Shown: positions 16,198 to 26,100 of the stretch, in pieces | Layout of the letters: each line of letters begins with the position of its first letter | How positions within the stretch are numbered: the stretch's first letter is position 1 | From: Bacteroidales bacterium | GTDB lineage: Bacteria; Bacteroidota; Bacteroidia; Bacteroidales; M50B96 | Length of the DNA stretch: 64,000 bases | NCBI GenBank assembly: GCA_021740905.1 | Contig: JAIOYV010000012.1 | Coordinates: 30,414 to 94,413 of the forward strand | Direction of reading: 5' to 3' | Made by a program: the position numbers and the translations under genes | The notes under the pieces: generated by a model | Databases searched by the model: none | What the model was told of the DNA's origin: nothing | Seen by the model: only the letters and a program-made list of their open reading frames with translations

Positions 16198-16436
16198 TTT
16201 TTTCAATATTGATAATTAAAAATAGATTCCTATCGACAAAATTAGTAATTTAGGGGGGATTGCAAATGGCCGGGGTAGGTTGACTTCGAAATTCCAGTCA
16301 ATTCTTTTCTCAAGCCAACTATTTCAAACCTGGAAAATTCCATTTTCCGTGTTGAATATATCCGTATTATTTCTATATTGTGTGATTCAATAAACAGCGC
16401 TTTCTTTCGTTTGTTGCAAAGTAAAAAGCAAAAGGG

Positions 16437-18494
16437 ATGAACCAATATCAATACACAAATAAAGAGATTAGTTGGCTGGCTTTCAATGCACGAGTATTGC
16501 AAGAGGCGGCCAATCCAAAAGTCCCGTTGGTAGAACGCATGAAGTTCCTCGGGATTTATTCAAATAACCTCGACGAATTTTTCCGGGTAAGGGTAGCAAC
16601 CCTTAAGCGATTTGCCCAGTTGGGGAAAAGCCTGATTAGCATTCTTGAGGATGAGCCTGAAGTAATCCTGAAGCAAATTGGCGAAACAGTGGTCGAGCAT
16701 CAGCAGAAGTTTGCCGAAATATACAGTCAGCTTGTGAAGGATTTTGCAAAGGAAAAGGTATTTATCATAAACGAAAAAAAACTGAAGCCCTACCACCGCG
16801 ATTTTGTGCACAATTACTTTGCACAGAAAGTACGGCCAAAATTGTTCCCGGTGATAATCAGCAAAGACACGAATATGAATTTGTTGAAAGACGATGCGAT
16901 CTATCTGGCCGTTGATATGCACCATATCGACGATCCTGCTAAGGAAAAATCTGCCATCGTGAAAATACCCACCGGCGAATTGCCACGCTTTTTGCAGCTT
17001 CCCTCGCAAAACCACGAAGAATTTATTATCCTATTGGATGATATAATCCGTTTTGGCCTGCCCGAGATTTTCGAAATCCTGGATTACAAGGTCCGGGGCG
17101 CATACACCATTAAGCTAACTCGTGATGCCGAACTCGACATCGACGATGATTTGGGCCAGAGCTATGTGGAAAAGGTTACTAAAAGCCTTGCCCGGCGCAA
17201 ATCGGGGGTCCCGGTTAGGTTTGTGTACGACAGGCAAATGCCCGTAGAATTGCTTAAAACAGTGACTAAACTTTTGAATTTCACTAAAAACGACAAGCCT
17301 ATTGCAGGTGGCCGCTACCACAACTTCAAGGATTTTATGAGTTTTCCGAATGTAGGCAAAAACCACCTTGAATTCGAAACATGGCCAGCCATCCGGCATA
17401 AAGACCTGCCCGAACACAAAAGCATAATTTCGTTGATCGCCCAAAAAGATATTTTACTCCATTTTCCCTATCAACCTTTTAGCCATGTAATTGATCTGTT
17501 GCGAGAAGCCGCCCTCGACCCCCGGGTTGTAAGCGTGAAAGTGACCATCTATCGGGTGGCTTTCAATTCGAGTGTCATGAATGCCTTGATCAACGCCTCG
17601 CGCAACGGAAAACAAGTATTGGCTATCCTCGAACTTCAGGCAAGGTTCAACGAAGAATCGAACATTTATTGGTCGAAAGAACTGGCCGATGCCGGGGTGC
17701 AGGTAATTTACGGTGTCCCAGGGCTGAAAGTACACTCCAAAACCATCCTGATCACAAGAAAGGAAGATAAGAAGATCGTGCGCTACTCAGCCATTGGGAC
17801 AGGAAATTTCAATGAAGACACGGCACGTGTTTTTAGCGATGTGCTACTTCTAACCAGCCGTCAGGACCTGGGGCTGGAAGTAGAAAAAATATTCGATTTC
17901 TTTTCGAGAAATTACCGGATACCCCGGTTCCAGCATTTGATTGTTTCGCCTTTTAATAGCCGAGCCCGCCTGGTACGTATGATAAACCAGGAAATGAAAG
18001 CAGCCAAAAATGGTAAAAAAGCAGCTTTAATATTTAAGCTCAACAACCTGGTCGATCACCGGATCATCAACAAGATTTACGAAGCCCATAAAGCCGGCGT
18101 GGAAATAAAACTAATTGTCCGGGCCATGTTTTCCTTGATCCCGGAAGTGAAATCACAAAAAATAAAACTGGATTGCATCGGGACCATCGACCGCTACCTG
18201 GAACATGCACGCTTTTACTACTTTTACAGTGGGGGCAAAGAAAATCTGTTTATTTCCTCGGCCGATTTAATGAACCGGAACCTCGACCGACGAGTAGAGA
18301 TCACCTGCCCGATCTTCGACCCCGAAATCAAAAAGCAATTGATCCAGGTAATAAACCTCGAATGGCAGGATAACACCCAGGCCAGGGTGCTCGATAATGA
18401 ACTAATGAACCTATACCGAAAAACGGATTCAGAAAACAAGGTACATGCCCAGAAGGAAATTTATGAGTTTATCCGGACCCTTCACGAAGGGTGA
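16437..18494 (+). CDS. ppk1: Polyphosphate kinase 1
   Basis: A 685-residue PPK1, which reversibly transfers the gamma phosphate of ATP to polyphosphate. The N-terminal domain starts with ISWLAFNARVLQEA and contains SNNLDEFFRVRV. The two catalytic phospholipase D-like domains carry H433 in LKVHSKTILI, the autophosphorylated histidine position, and H590 in YLEHARFYYF. The segment AIGTGNFNEDTA completes the first site. The C-terminus ends with EIYEFIRTLHEG. Length is normal for the family (about 690). No ppx partner lies beside it; the gene appears monocistronic. Confidence 0.96.
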   Translation: MNQYQYTNKEISWLAFNARVLQEAANPKVPLVERMKFLGIYSNNLDEFFRVRVATLKRFAQLGKSLISILEDEPEVILKQIGETVVEHQQKFAEIYSQLVKDFAKEKVFIINEKKLKPYHRDFVHNYFAQKVRPKLFPVIISKDTNMNLLKDDAIYLAVDMHHIDDPAKEKSAIVKIPTGELPRFLQLPSQNHEEFIILLDDIIRFGLPEIFEILDYKVRGAYTIKLTRDAELDIDDDLGQSYVEKVTKSLARRKSGVPVRFVYDRQMPVELLKTVTKLLNFTKNDKPIAGGRYHNFKDFMSFPNVGKNHLEFETWPAIRHKDLPEHKSIISLIAQKDILLHFPYQPFSHVIDLLREAALDPRVVSVKVTIYRVAFNSSVMNALINASRNGKQVLAILELQARFNEESNIYWSKELADAGVQVIYGVPGLKVHSKTILITRKEDKKIVRYSAIGTGNFNEDTARVFSDVLLLTSRQDLGLEVEKIFDFFSRNYRIPRFQHLIVSPFNSRARLVRMINQEMKAAKNGKKAALIFKLNNLVDHRIINKIYEAHKAGVEIKLIVRAMFSLIPEVKSQKIKLDCIGTIDRYLEHARFYYFYSGGKENLFISSADLMNRNLDRRVEITCPIFDPEIKKQLIQVINLEWQDNTQARVLDNELMNLYRKTDSENKVHAQKEIYEFIRTLHEG

Positions 18495-18796
18495 TTGCAC
18501 TTTGGCTTCGCCGTCATTCGCTTCGCGTAATTGGTTGTTGTTGGCCTCATGTCATAGATTGTAAATCCTGGGGAAACTTTCAATAACCACATAATGACAA
18601 TTGTATGACAATTGAATGACAACCAAACCGCACCCCATCACTCCACTACTCCAATTCCCACTCATGTTCTTCTGCGATGGCTTTGGTAAAATTGGATGGA
18701 TTTTGTAGGACACCCCATGTTCCTAAGATTTGACTTTTGTGTAAGTTTGTCAGGTCAATCTGTTTTTTTTTGAAGAATGACACAAACGACTGAAAA
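18495..18796. other. Intergenic region with ATGACAATTG and CTCCA repeats
   Basis: No gene is seen. TAATGACAATTGTATGACAA is followed by TTGAATGACAACC (about 18593-18624), a degenerate direct repeat. Then comes CCCCATCACTCCACTACTCC, related to the 14160 element. TAAGTTTG at 18742-18749 fits the -7 consensus, 47 bases before the next gene. Confidence 0.5.
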
Positions 18797-19381
18797 ATGG
18801 GCAAACTGTTGGTTATCGACAATTACGATTCATTTACCTACAACCTGGTGCATTACATCGAAGAAGCACTTGGATGTGAGGTTGAGGTGCTACGAAACGA
18901 TGAAATCGACCTTGAAGAAATTGCCAAGTACGACTGTTTTGTATTATCGCCCGGCCCAGGTCTGCCCGATGAAGCTGGGATTCTAAAAATCCTTATCCAA
19001 CGTTTTTATGCTGAAAAAAAAATACTGGGTGTTTGCCTGGGGATGCAGGCCATTGCAGAATGTTTTGGCGGGAGCTTACAAAATCTCGACCGGGTATATC
19101 ATGGAGTGGCCACCCCAATAACCATTTTAGCTGATGACAAAGCCCTGTTTGGCGGATTGCCCACTACGTTTAATGTTGGCAGGTACCATTCCTGGGTGAT
19201 CGATAAAAAAGGATTTCCTGCTGAATTAGAAATTACTTCGGAAGATGAAAACGGTTTGATCATGTCCATTCGCCATAAAAGCCTTCCTATCCACGCCGTT
19301 CAATTCCACCCCGAGTCCATCCTTACCGAGCATGGAAAAAAGATGATCTTTAATTTTTTATCTGAAAACGGGCTTCTTTGA
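18797..19381 (+). CDS. Anthranilate/aminodeoxychorismate synthase glutamine amidotransferase subunit
   Basis: A 194-residue class I glutamine amidotransferase that supplies ammonia to a chorismate-using partner. The catalytic triad is C80 in GVCLGMQA plus H171 and E173 in QFHPES. The opening IDNYDSFTYNLVHY and SPGPGLPDEAG are typical of TrpG and PabA, which cannot be told apart from sequence alone. No trpE or pabB gene is nearby, so the partner must be encoded elsewhere. Location just upstream of the shikimate genes is suggestive, but a 459-base gap with repeats separates them. Confidence 0.92.
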   Translation: MGKLLVIDNYDSFTYNLVHYIEEALGCEVEVLRNDEIDLEEIAKYDCFVLSPGPGLPDEAGILKILIQRFYAEKKILGVCLGMQAIAECFGGSLQNLDRVYHGVATPITILADDKALFGGLPTTFNVGRYHSWVIDKKGFPAELEITSEDENGLIMSIRHKSLPIHAVQFHPESILTEHGKKMIFNFLSENGLL

Positions 19382-19840
19382 GTAGGCTGTCTACAGTCTA
19401 CAGTCCACAGTCTTCAGTCTTCAGTCTCCAGTTTCGCAGTCGACATTATGCATAGACAGCAGCCAATTAGTATCACAAAGCGGATTCGGATCAATATTTT
19501 CACAACATTATCAATCTCTTAATTTCAGAACTCCTGATCTATCGTAATTTGCGATGTTGCATATAAGACATTTATTTTTTTTGATCGAAATACTAAAAAC
19601 AATGAGAGCACGACAAATTTCTCATTTCAAATATCAGATAATTCATTTTTAATCGAATTGATCGAATTTCACCTGCCAAAGGCATGAAAAAAATCGTTTA
19701 ATTCGTTTAATTCGATGATGAAATTTTGTGAGGGATATTTGTTGTTTACTCAAAACAACCCCACCGTAATCTATTTTACTAGGTATTGAGAATCGGAAAT
19801 TGAATATTACTTTTGAAGTTATAAGTTTGGAATAAAGAAG
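19382..19840. other. Intergenic region holding two degenerate repeat arrays
   Basis: 459 bases without a gene. About 19393-19440 is a tandem run of CAGTCTACAGTC / CAGTCTTCAGTC variants, the same motif as at 53280-53395. At 19652-19669, ATCGAATTGATCGAATTT faces AATTCGTTTAATTCGAT at 19700-19716 as imperfect inverted arms. The remainder is AT-rich with no recognised signal. Confidence 0.6.
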
Positions 19841-20872
19841 ATGAAGGAATTAATCATAGAAGGGAGAAATAGCCAGTCGCGGATTCTGGTTGGCGAAAAG
19901 GTTGCAAACCTTGGAAACTATTTACCAGCTGGAAAGGTAGTGGCCATCACCGACGAAAATGTGATAGCCCTTTATCCATCGCTTTTTAATGGTTTCGAAA
20001 CCATTATTATTCAGCCCGGCGAAGACCATAAAAATGGATTGACGGTTGAATCCATTTACAACGACCTGCTCATTCTGGAAGCAGACCGTTCCACCTTTGT
20101 CGTGGGATTTGGCGGTGGTTTGGTTTGCGACATTGCAGGCTATGTGGCGTCTACCTACATGCGCGGGCTTCGGTTTGGGTTTGTTTCAAGCACCTTGCTT
20201 TCGCAGGTCGATGCCAGCGTGGGTGGTAAAAACGGGGTCAATTTTCAGGGATTCAAAAATATGATCGGTACTTTTAATCAACCTGAATTTGTACTTTGCG
20301 ACCCTGCACTTTTAAATACTTTGCCTGAAAAAGAGGTAAGGTCAGGCTTTGGCGAAATCATCAAACATAGCTTGATTGCTGATTCCGGGATGTTAAGTTT
20401 TCTCGAAAAAAACAGGGAGAAGGCTTTATCTTTACATCCAGAGGTCATCGAATATCTTGTTTTCAAATCGGTAGAAATAAAATCGGCGATAGTAAACCTG
20501 GATGAGACAGAAAAGGGCGAGCGCCGGAAACTTAATTTCGGACATACCCTGGGCCATGCCATCGAAAGTTTGACGGGCCAGACACATGGCGAGTCTGTGG
20601 CTATTGGGATGGTGCTTGCGGCCAGGATTTCAAATTTATATGGGTTGATATCAAGCGAAGAAGTTCGCCGGGCTGAAAGTTTAATTGAAAGTTTTGACCT
20701 GCCAACTACAACCAAGCTTGGATTTGATGCTGTTTTCAATCAACTTACAAAGGACAAGAAACGCGACAACAATAATATCCATTTTGTGATGTTAGAAAAT
20801 TTGGGCAATGCCTCGGTTCGGTCCATCAATCTAAAAGAATTAAGAACTGTACTTGAAAAAATTTGGAAGTAA
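19841..20872 (+). CDS. aroB: 3-dehydroquinate synthase
   Basis: Second step of the shikimate pathway: converts DAHP to 3-dehydroquinate with NAD and a divalent metal. The 343-residue protein has GFGGGLVCDIAGYVASTYMRG (NAD site) and LSQVDASVGGKNGVN. Metal ligands appear in GFGEIIKHSLI, NFGHTLGHAIE and THGESVAIGM. It is the first gene of a tight aroB-aroD-aroA unit; its TAA stop overlaps the ATG of aroD by one base (TAATG), which suggests coupled translation. Confidence 0.96.
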   Translation: MKELIIEGRNSQSRILVGEKVANLGNYLPAGKVVAITDENVIALYPSLFNGFETIIIQPGEDHKNGLTVESIYNDLLILEADRSTFVVGFGGGLVCDIAGYVASTYMRGLRFGFVSSTLLSQVDASVGGKNGVNFQGFKNMIGTFNQPEFVLCDPALLNTLPEKEVRSGFGEIIKHSLIADSGMLSFLEKNREKALSLHPEVIEYLVFKSVEIKSAIVNLDETEKGERRKLNFGHTLGHAIESLTGQTHGESVAIGMVLAARISNLYGLISSEEVRRAESLIESFDLPTTTKLGFDAVFNQLTKDKKRDNNNIHFVMLENLGNASVRSINLKELRTVLEKIWK

Positions 20873-21534
20873 TGTACAAGGTCGACAACAGGATATGTGT
20901 GAGTCTGGGGAACATTTCTTTTCAAGAATGTTTGGTTGCTGTGAAAAAATACCCACTCTGCGAGGTACGCCTCGATTTGTCCGATTTTTCATTGGCCGAA
21001 ATTGATGTCATTTTCAAATCTGGAAATAAACTCGTTGCCACTTCCCGGCCCGGGAAACATAGCCATGAAAAACGGAAAGAGATGTTGTTGGCAGCAGTTC
21101 GCTTGGGAGCGTCCTACGTCGATATCGAATTTCAATCACCCTATCAATTTCAGCAAGACATTATTGTTGAAGCCCAAAAGAAGCACTGCCAAACCATTAT
21201 TTCCTATCACAACTTCGAGTACACCCCGGCCAAAAATTACCTGGAGCAAATTGCCCAATCGTGTTTTGATCGTGGAGCCGACATTGCAAAAGTTGTCTGC
21301 CTTGTAAAAGAGGAAAATGATCTTTCAAAATTGTATAAACTGTATGGTTGTTTCAACAAGCTTATTGCTTTCGGCATGGGCGATATGGGAAAAGAAAGTC
21401 GGATTAAATCATTGGAATTGGGAGCAGAATTTTCGTATGCAGCACTTGCACCCAACAAAGAAACTGCACCCGGACAAATGTGTTTTGATGAAATGAAATC
21501 AAAGATCTTAGAATATTTTAATCCAAGCAAATAA
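20872..21534 (+). CDS. aroD: 3-dehydroquinate dehydratase, type I
   Basis: Third step of the shikimate pathway; dehydrates 3-dehydroquinate by way of a Schiff base. The 220-residue type I enzyme shows EVRLDL and ATSRPGKH (substrate contacts). The general-base histidine is in IISYHNFEYTP and the Schiff-base lysine in ADIAKVVCLV. The closing substrate loop is APNKETAPGQ. The start is ATG 20872, overlapping the aroB stop; an in-frame TTG at 20863 lies inside aroB and is unlikely. Its own stop overlaps the aroA ATG by one base. Confidence 0.93.
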   Translation: MYKVDNRICVSLGNISFQECLVAVKKYPLCEVRLDLSDFSLAEIDVIFKSGNKLVATSRPGKHSHEKRKEMLLAAVRLGASYVDIEFQSPYQFQQDIIVEAQKKHCQTIISYHNFEYTPAKNYLEQIAQSCFDRGADIAKVVCLVKEENDLSKLYKLYGCFNKLIAFGMGDMGKESRIKSLELGAEFSYAALAPNKETAPGQMCFDEMKSKILEYFNPSK

Positions 21535-22781
21535 TGGAGATTACTCTACATCCATCAAACATTTCAGGCTTCGTGGAAGCTCCTTCTTCCAAAAGCTATT
21601 TTCAGAGGGCCATAGCTGCCGGGCTTTTAGCAAAAGGCACAACCAGGATAGAATACAAAAATCACTGCAACGATTCGCAAGCAGCTCTGCGGGTAGCTAA
21701 AAACCTGGGTGCCCACATAACCGATAACCCGCCCTATCTGGATATTATTGGAGGTTTCATGCCCTCAGGAGATTTGTTGGATTGCGGCGAATCGGGTTTA
21801 TGCCTTCGTATGTTTTCTCCCATTGCCGCCCTTCATTCGGGTCTTTTAAAACTACATGGATCCGGATCTTTATTGCAACGCCCCCAACAACTAATTACCC
21901 AGGCTCTCGAACAATTCGGAGTACTTGTTTCTTCCCAGAACGGATTCCTTCCCATCGAAATTATTGGCCCTCTGAAAGGCCATCGGGCCCTTCTCAATGG
22001 CTCGGTTAGCTCTCAGGTCATCAGCGGATTGTTAATGGCCTTGCCAGTAAGCGGATTCGACTCGCTCCTTGAAATCGAAAACTTGAAAAGCAAACGATAT
22101 GTCGATATGACCCTTGAAGTGCTGACAGCATTTGGGATTGAGATTGACCGGCAAAAGGAAAACATTTTCAATATTAGAGGGAATCAAACCTACCAAAATT
22201 GTCATTTTGAGGTAGAAGGAGATTGGAGTGCATCTGCCTTTTGGATTGTTGCTGCATTAATTTCCGGGGTGATGAGTATTGCCGGGCTGAATCCATATAG
22301 CCTACAAGCCGATGCTGCTATCATAAATTTAATGACAAAACTCCCGGTTAAATTTGAAATCTCCACCCGGAAGGTAATTGTCAAAAAATCGACTATCCCT
22401 GCTTTTACATTCGATGCCAGCAATTGCCCCGATTTATTTCCACCAATAGTTGCACTGGCCATTTATGCGGATGGAATATCCACGATAAAAGGGGTTGACC
22501 GATTAATTTACAAAGAAAGCAATCGTGGCCTTTGCCTTCAGCAGGAATTTAGCAAACTGGGAATACGTATGAATATCGAGGGCAACTCCATGGTAGTTCA
22601 TCCGGGGAAAGTGAGGTCAGGAATAGTTTCATCCTGTAACGACCACCGTATTGCAATGGCTTTGGCGGTGGCGGCAATGGGGGCAGAAGGACCAGTTACC
22701 ATTGAAGGGATAGAAAGTGTGGATAAATCGTATCCTGAGTTTTTTGAGGAATTGGCGAAATTGACCAATCAGTCAGTTTAA
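21534..22781 (+). CDS. aroA: 3-phosphoshikimate 1-carboxyvinyltransferase (EPSP synthase)
   Basis: Sixth step of the shikimate pathway: joins phosphoenolpyruvate to shikimate-3-phosphate. The 415-residue protein has the N-terminal PSSKSYFQRAIAAGLLA (Lys-Ser-Arg substrate site), DCGESGLCLRMFSPIAAL and NDHRIAMALAVAA near the C-terminus. The PEP-loop region reads DCGESGLCLRM in place of the LGNAGTA of classical E. coli-type enzymes, a variant I recognise from other Bacteroidota. The ATG overlaps the aroD stop (TAATG). It is the last gene of the unit. Confidence 0.95.
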   Translation: MEITLHPSNISGFVEAPSSKSYFQRAIAAGLLAKGTTRIEYKNHCNDSQAALRVAKNLGAHITDNPPYLDIIGGFMPSGDLLDCGESGLCLRMFSPIAALHSGLLKLHGSGSLLQRPQQLITQALEQFGVLVSSQNGFLPIEIIGPLKGHRALLNGSVSSQVISGLLMALPVSGFDSLLEIENLKSKRYVDMTLEVLTAFGIEIDRQKENIFNIRGNQTYQNCHFEVEGDWSASAFWIVAALISGVMSIAGLNPYSLQADAAIINLMTKLPVKFEISTRKVIVKKSTIPAFTFDASNCPDLFPPIVALAIYADGISTIKGVDRLIYKESNRGLCLQQEFSKLGIRMNIEGNSMVVHPGKVRSGIVSSCNDHRIAMALAVAAMGAEGPVTIEGIESVDKSYPEFFEELAKLTNQSV

Positions 22782-22821
22782 TTGAAGATTACCAATAAAT
22801 AAACGAAACCTATCAATCTCT

Positions 22822-25800
22822 CTATTTTATTATCTGTTTCACAATTTTGTCTATCTCTTTCAGTTCCATTTCCAAATGCTTTTTAATATCGAGCCTGACC
22901 CTGCCCAGATGGACACCCTCAATTTTTCTGTCCATGTCAATTTCAGCAAGAAAAGCATTAGCTTTTTCGTGCGCTGTCTCACCTAATTTTGCCAGTTGAG
23001 CATGTTTCCGGTCATTCTCGTCAAACTTCGGGAAATATATATCAAGGATCTTTTTGTGGACATGCCTAGCGCCAAACAATCCCTTTGCCTGGAAATCCTT
23101 CATCATCAGGTTTGGTGCCGTCGAATTGAGAATTGCCGTGAGATAAAACGCTTCGGGCAATGAATTGGTATAGTATACATAGCTTACACTTTCAACCATA
23201 AATTCTAAATCGAAATCGTCCCTCATGACCACTGTCGCATTTGCGTCTTTTGCTGATGAATTGTAAAGCACCAAATAAGGTGCATATAGGTTTTGGGAGG
23301 TCAACCCTCTTTGAAAGTCAAGCCGGTTTACGCTTGACATATTCTTTGATTTCTCAGTTTTATGTATATCCCATATTCTTTCTGCAGTTGTAAACCATTT
23401 CGAAGCAAACCTGTTTCCTTCCTCCAAAAGTTCGTGGGCCGAACAGATTTTTATTTCCTTTTCGCCCATATCATTTTTACCGATGATAATAGGCAATACT
23501 ACCAGGGTAGGTTTATACAAGGCAAAGGGCAAGATGCTTTTCGCAAGGGCGGTCCGGAAAACAAATTCACTTTCAATTTGGCCGGAATATTTCAAGCCTT
23601 TCCAGGGGGCTTTGGCATCGGCCTGTATGTCTTCCGATGTTTTTATATTAATTACCCTGTCGTCCCAATCGGGCGGGAATTCCTGGGGCAATTCGACAAA
23701 GTAGAAAGTGCGGGGAACAATGGTTGCGCCCTGCTTGAAAAGCTTTTTATAGGGGTTGACTTTGGTTTGGGTTTTTGTTTTTCGGGTTGAAAAGGCTGTC
23801 GATTTTCCCTGTCTCACATAAAACCATTTCTGGCTTTCTTCTTTCAGTTTTGGGATGGCTGTTTCGAGGTTGCAATTGTGGGCCGGCAGCTTCCCTGAGA
23901 AAGAGGTTCCATCGATCCCCGAGGCAGGCAATGCCTTTTTGCCATTTTCTTTATCGGCAAACAAAACACAACTGGGGATGCGGAATAGCGGTGAAACACT
24001 TTCCATATCCCAAATTTGGGTCAATCGAAACCCTGTGGCTTTCCCGCTTCTTGTGTTGTCGTGATGGTCGGCGCTGAAAAAACTCCGTGGTAACACGAAA
24101 GCAATTTTTCCACCTTCGTTCAAAAAATAACTGCTGCAATAGGCCAGAAAAATGGCTGCAATTTCGAGGTGCGGAAAATTTGCCACACGCAATGGTTTAA
24201 TGTTATACGTTTCGGCAAGCTTGTTTAAAAGATCCTGGTACTCTTCGTTTTTAATCGAACTGAAAGTAAACCAGGGCGGGTTGCCGATTACATAATCGAA
24301 TTTCCGGCTTAAAAAGTAAGGTTTATACAGATTCTGGACAATGAACTTCCAAATACTGTCCCTGCCTTTTTCCTTCACCAATTTTAGGGTTTCATAAATC
24401 TTATAAAAGTTTTCGATCAACAGTGGTGTCAGCCCACCGTTTATGTACCTGCGCTGTAAATTGTTTTCGAATGTAAGCTGGTTTTCCTTCTTCTGGTGCA
24501 TCGACTGCTCTGCCAGGTCTTCGCACACTTCAAGTGCCTCGTCGAACAAAAGCATGTCTTCAAAAACCTGGGTGTTCAACCAAAGTTTTTCCTTGTCGAT
24601 TTGCATGACGAATTCGCTGCCAAACAAGTTTTTTACTCCCTCTGGGGCAAGCAGGGTGTTGGCTAAAATTATATTGAGGTGGATGGCTTTTCGTGAATTT
24701 GTGATCTCTTTGCCAAGGGCCAACAACATGGTGGTTTTTGCAATCTGTACACTCAGGGGGTGGATGTCGATGCCATAAATATTATTGTTGATTTGCTCCA
24801 CAGTGATGGAGGGATTTGTTTTCCTGATCCTATGGATGGCAGCTCGGAGAAATGAACCGCTACCGCAAGCAGGATCCAATATTTTATCGCCAGGCTTAAA
24901 TTCAAACTCGTTGACAACCCTCTCGCAAAGCCAGTCGGGCGTATAATATTCGCCAAGCGAATGGCGGGTGTCGAGGTCGATCAGTTCCTGATAAACCCCT
25001 TTGAGGATATCCTCGTCCACTTGGTTGAAATCGTAAGCCGAAATTTCTTGCGCTATAAGGCGGAACACTTTTTTAAGGCCACTAGAATTTCGCTTGTTGC
25101 CTATCCAATGGAAGAAGTCGTTATCGACAAAATTCTGTATATTGTATTTTTGAAAGATGCTGCCGGAAATTATCCCCTTCATTTCATCTTCATCAATGTA
25201 ATCGTCGTTGCTTACCACCGAATAGGCTAGCATTTTTGAAAATATGCTAAGGTAGGTGTGGATCAAAAAATTGGTCTCGCTTGCATCGAACGAGCCATAA
25301 GCAATGGAAAGGAATTTTTTCCATTGCTCGAACGAAACCTGTACTTCGCCATATTTTTTCACCTCGTTGAAATGCCTTATCAGTTCGCGCAACGACTCGA
25401 TAAAAACATTGCCCTGATGCCCAAACGACTCTTCGATCCGCTTTAAAGTAGCCCTTTGTTTCTGTTCCTTAAAAAGAAAGCGGTCGATCCAATAATAGAA
25501 ATCGTCTGCATTGTTTTCGGTAAGAACAAAAAAGGCACTTTCGACCTCATTCAAAATCAATTCATCTTCAGTCAGGTTTTCGAGTTGCTCCAACTGCGAA
25601 ATATCGGGGGCATATACTTTCCAGCTAATGCAGTCGGTTGCGATCAATGTAAAATTGTAGCCCTCGCCCGAGTTGAACTGGCCAAGAAGATAACCCGCTA
25701 ATTGTTCTTTGGCATTTTTCAATTTAAGCTTTAGGTCATCCTTAAATTCAATTATGATTTTATTATACAGCGTGTCAGCACTTCCCTTGTGCAGTTTATC

Positions 25801-25992
25801 TTTTCGCGGAATATTTAAAACTGTGGTTTCTGAACCTCTTGTTATTTTATCAATTAACCGTTCAATCTCCTTGTCTCCTACATAAAGTCGGTTGAGCAGG
25901 TCTTTGAACGCTTCTTTTTTAGGAGATTCCTTGTTGGCATCCTTTACATTTTTACGAAAATTGTTTATTAGTTCTGCCCTTGTCGCCGCCAT
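22822..25992 (-). CDS. Single-chain restriction-modification enzyme (type IIG-like N6-adenine methyltransferase)
   Basis: A 1056-residue protein. The N-terminal part has a PD-(D/E)xK-like nuclease pattern: D in GSADTLYN, then E-x-K in IIIEFKDDL near residue 82. The methyltransferase core has motif I DPACGSGSFLRAAIHR near residue 373 and motif IV IGNPPWF near residue 571, typical of N6-adenine methylation in the Eco57I-like family. The C-terminal third, with LMMKDFQAKGLFGARHVHKK, fits a target-recognition region. This is the arrangement of type IIG enzymes that cut and methylate in one chain (family knowledge). No separate specificity or nuclease gene is adjacent, and the gene is alone between aroA (convergent) and a T9SS gene. 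Whether it cuts or only methylates cannot be told from sequence. Confidence 0.87.
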   Translation of the reverse strand: MAATRAELINNFRKNVKDANKESPKKEAFKDLLNRLYVGDKEIERLIDKITRGSETTVLNIPRKDKLHKGSADTLYNKIIIEFKDDLKLKLKNAKEQLAGYLLGQFNSGEGYNFTLIATDCISWKVYAPDISQLEQLENLTEDELILNEVESAFFVLTENNADDFYYWIDRFLFKEQKQRATLKRIEESFGHQGNVFIESLRELIRHFNEVKKYGEVQVSFEQWKKFLSIAYGSFDASETNFLIHTYLSIFSKMLAYSVVSNDDYIDEDEMKGIISGSIFQKYNIQNFVDNDFFHWIGNKRNSSGLKKVFRLIAQEISAYDFNQVDEDILKGVYQELIDLDTRHSLGEYYTPDWLCERVVNEFEFKPGDKILDPACGSGSFLRAAIHRIRKTNPSITVEQINNNIYGIDIHPLSVQIAKTTMLLALGKEITNSRKAIHLNIILANTLLAPEGVKNLFGSEFVMQIDKEKLWLNTQVFEDMLLFDEALEVCEDLAEQSMHQKKENQLTFENNLQRRYINGGLTPLLIENFYKIYETLKLVKEKGRDSIWKFIVQNLYKPYFLSRKFDYVIGNPPWFTFSSIKNEEYQDLLNKLAETYNIKPLRVANFPHLEIAAIFLAYCSSYFLNEGGKIAFVLPRSFFSADHHDNTRSGKATGFRLTQIWDMESVSPLFRIPSCVLFADKENGKKALPASGIDGTSFSGKLPAHNCNLETAIPKLKEESQKWFYVRQGKSTAFSTRKTKTQTKVNPYKKLFKQGATIVPRTFYFVELPQEFPPDWDDRVINIKTSEDIQADAKAPWKGLKYSGQIESEFVFRTALAKSILPFALYKPTLVVLPIIIGKNDMGEKEIKICSAHELLEEGNRFASKWFTTAERIWDIHKTEKSKNMSSVNRLDFQRGLTSQNLYAPYLVLYNSSAKDANATVVMRDDFDLEFMVESVSYVYYTNSLPEAFYLTAILNSTAPNLMMKDFQAKGLFGARHVHKKILDIYFPKFDENDRKHAQLAKLGETAHEKANAFLAEIDMDRKIEGVHLGRVRLDIKKHLEMELKEIDKIVKQIIK

Positions 25993-26100
25993 TGAATGTG
26001 GTTTAAATCAGCTTCAAAGATAGTGTAAAATGGATATTGAAGGAAAGAAATATTTATACAAACAGGAGAATTGGACATAACCAAAAGATATTAGGAAAAA

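Noticed and set aside
19393..19440. Possible CRISPR or phage attachment site
   Set aside because: Repeats are 7-base drifting units without spacers, and no integrase or prophage gene is near.
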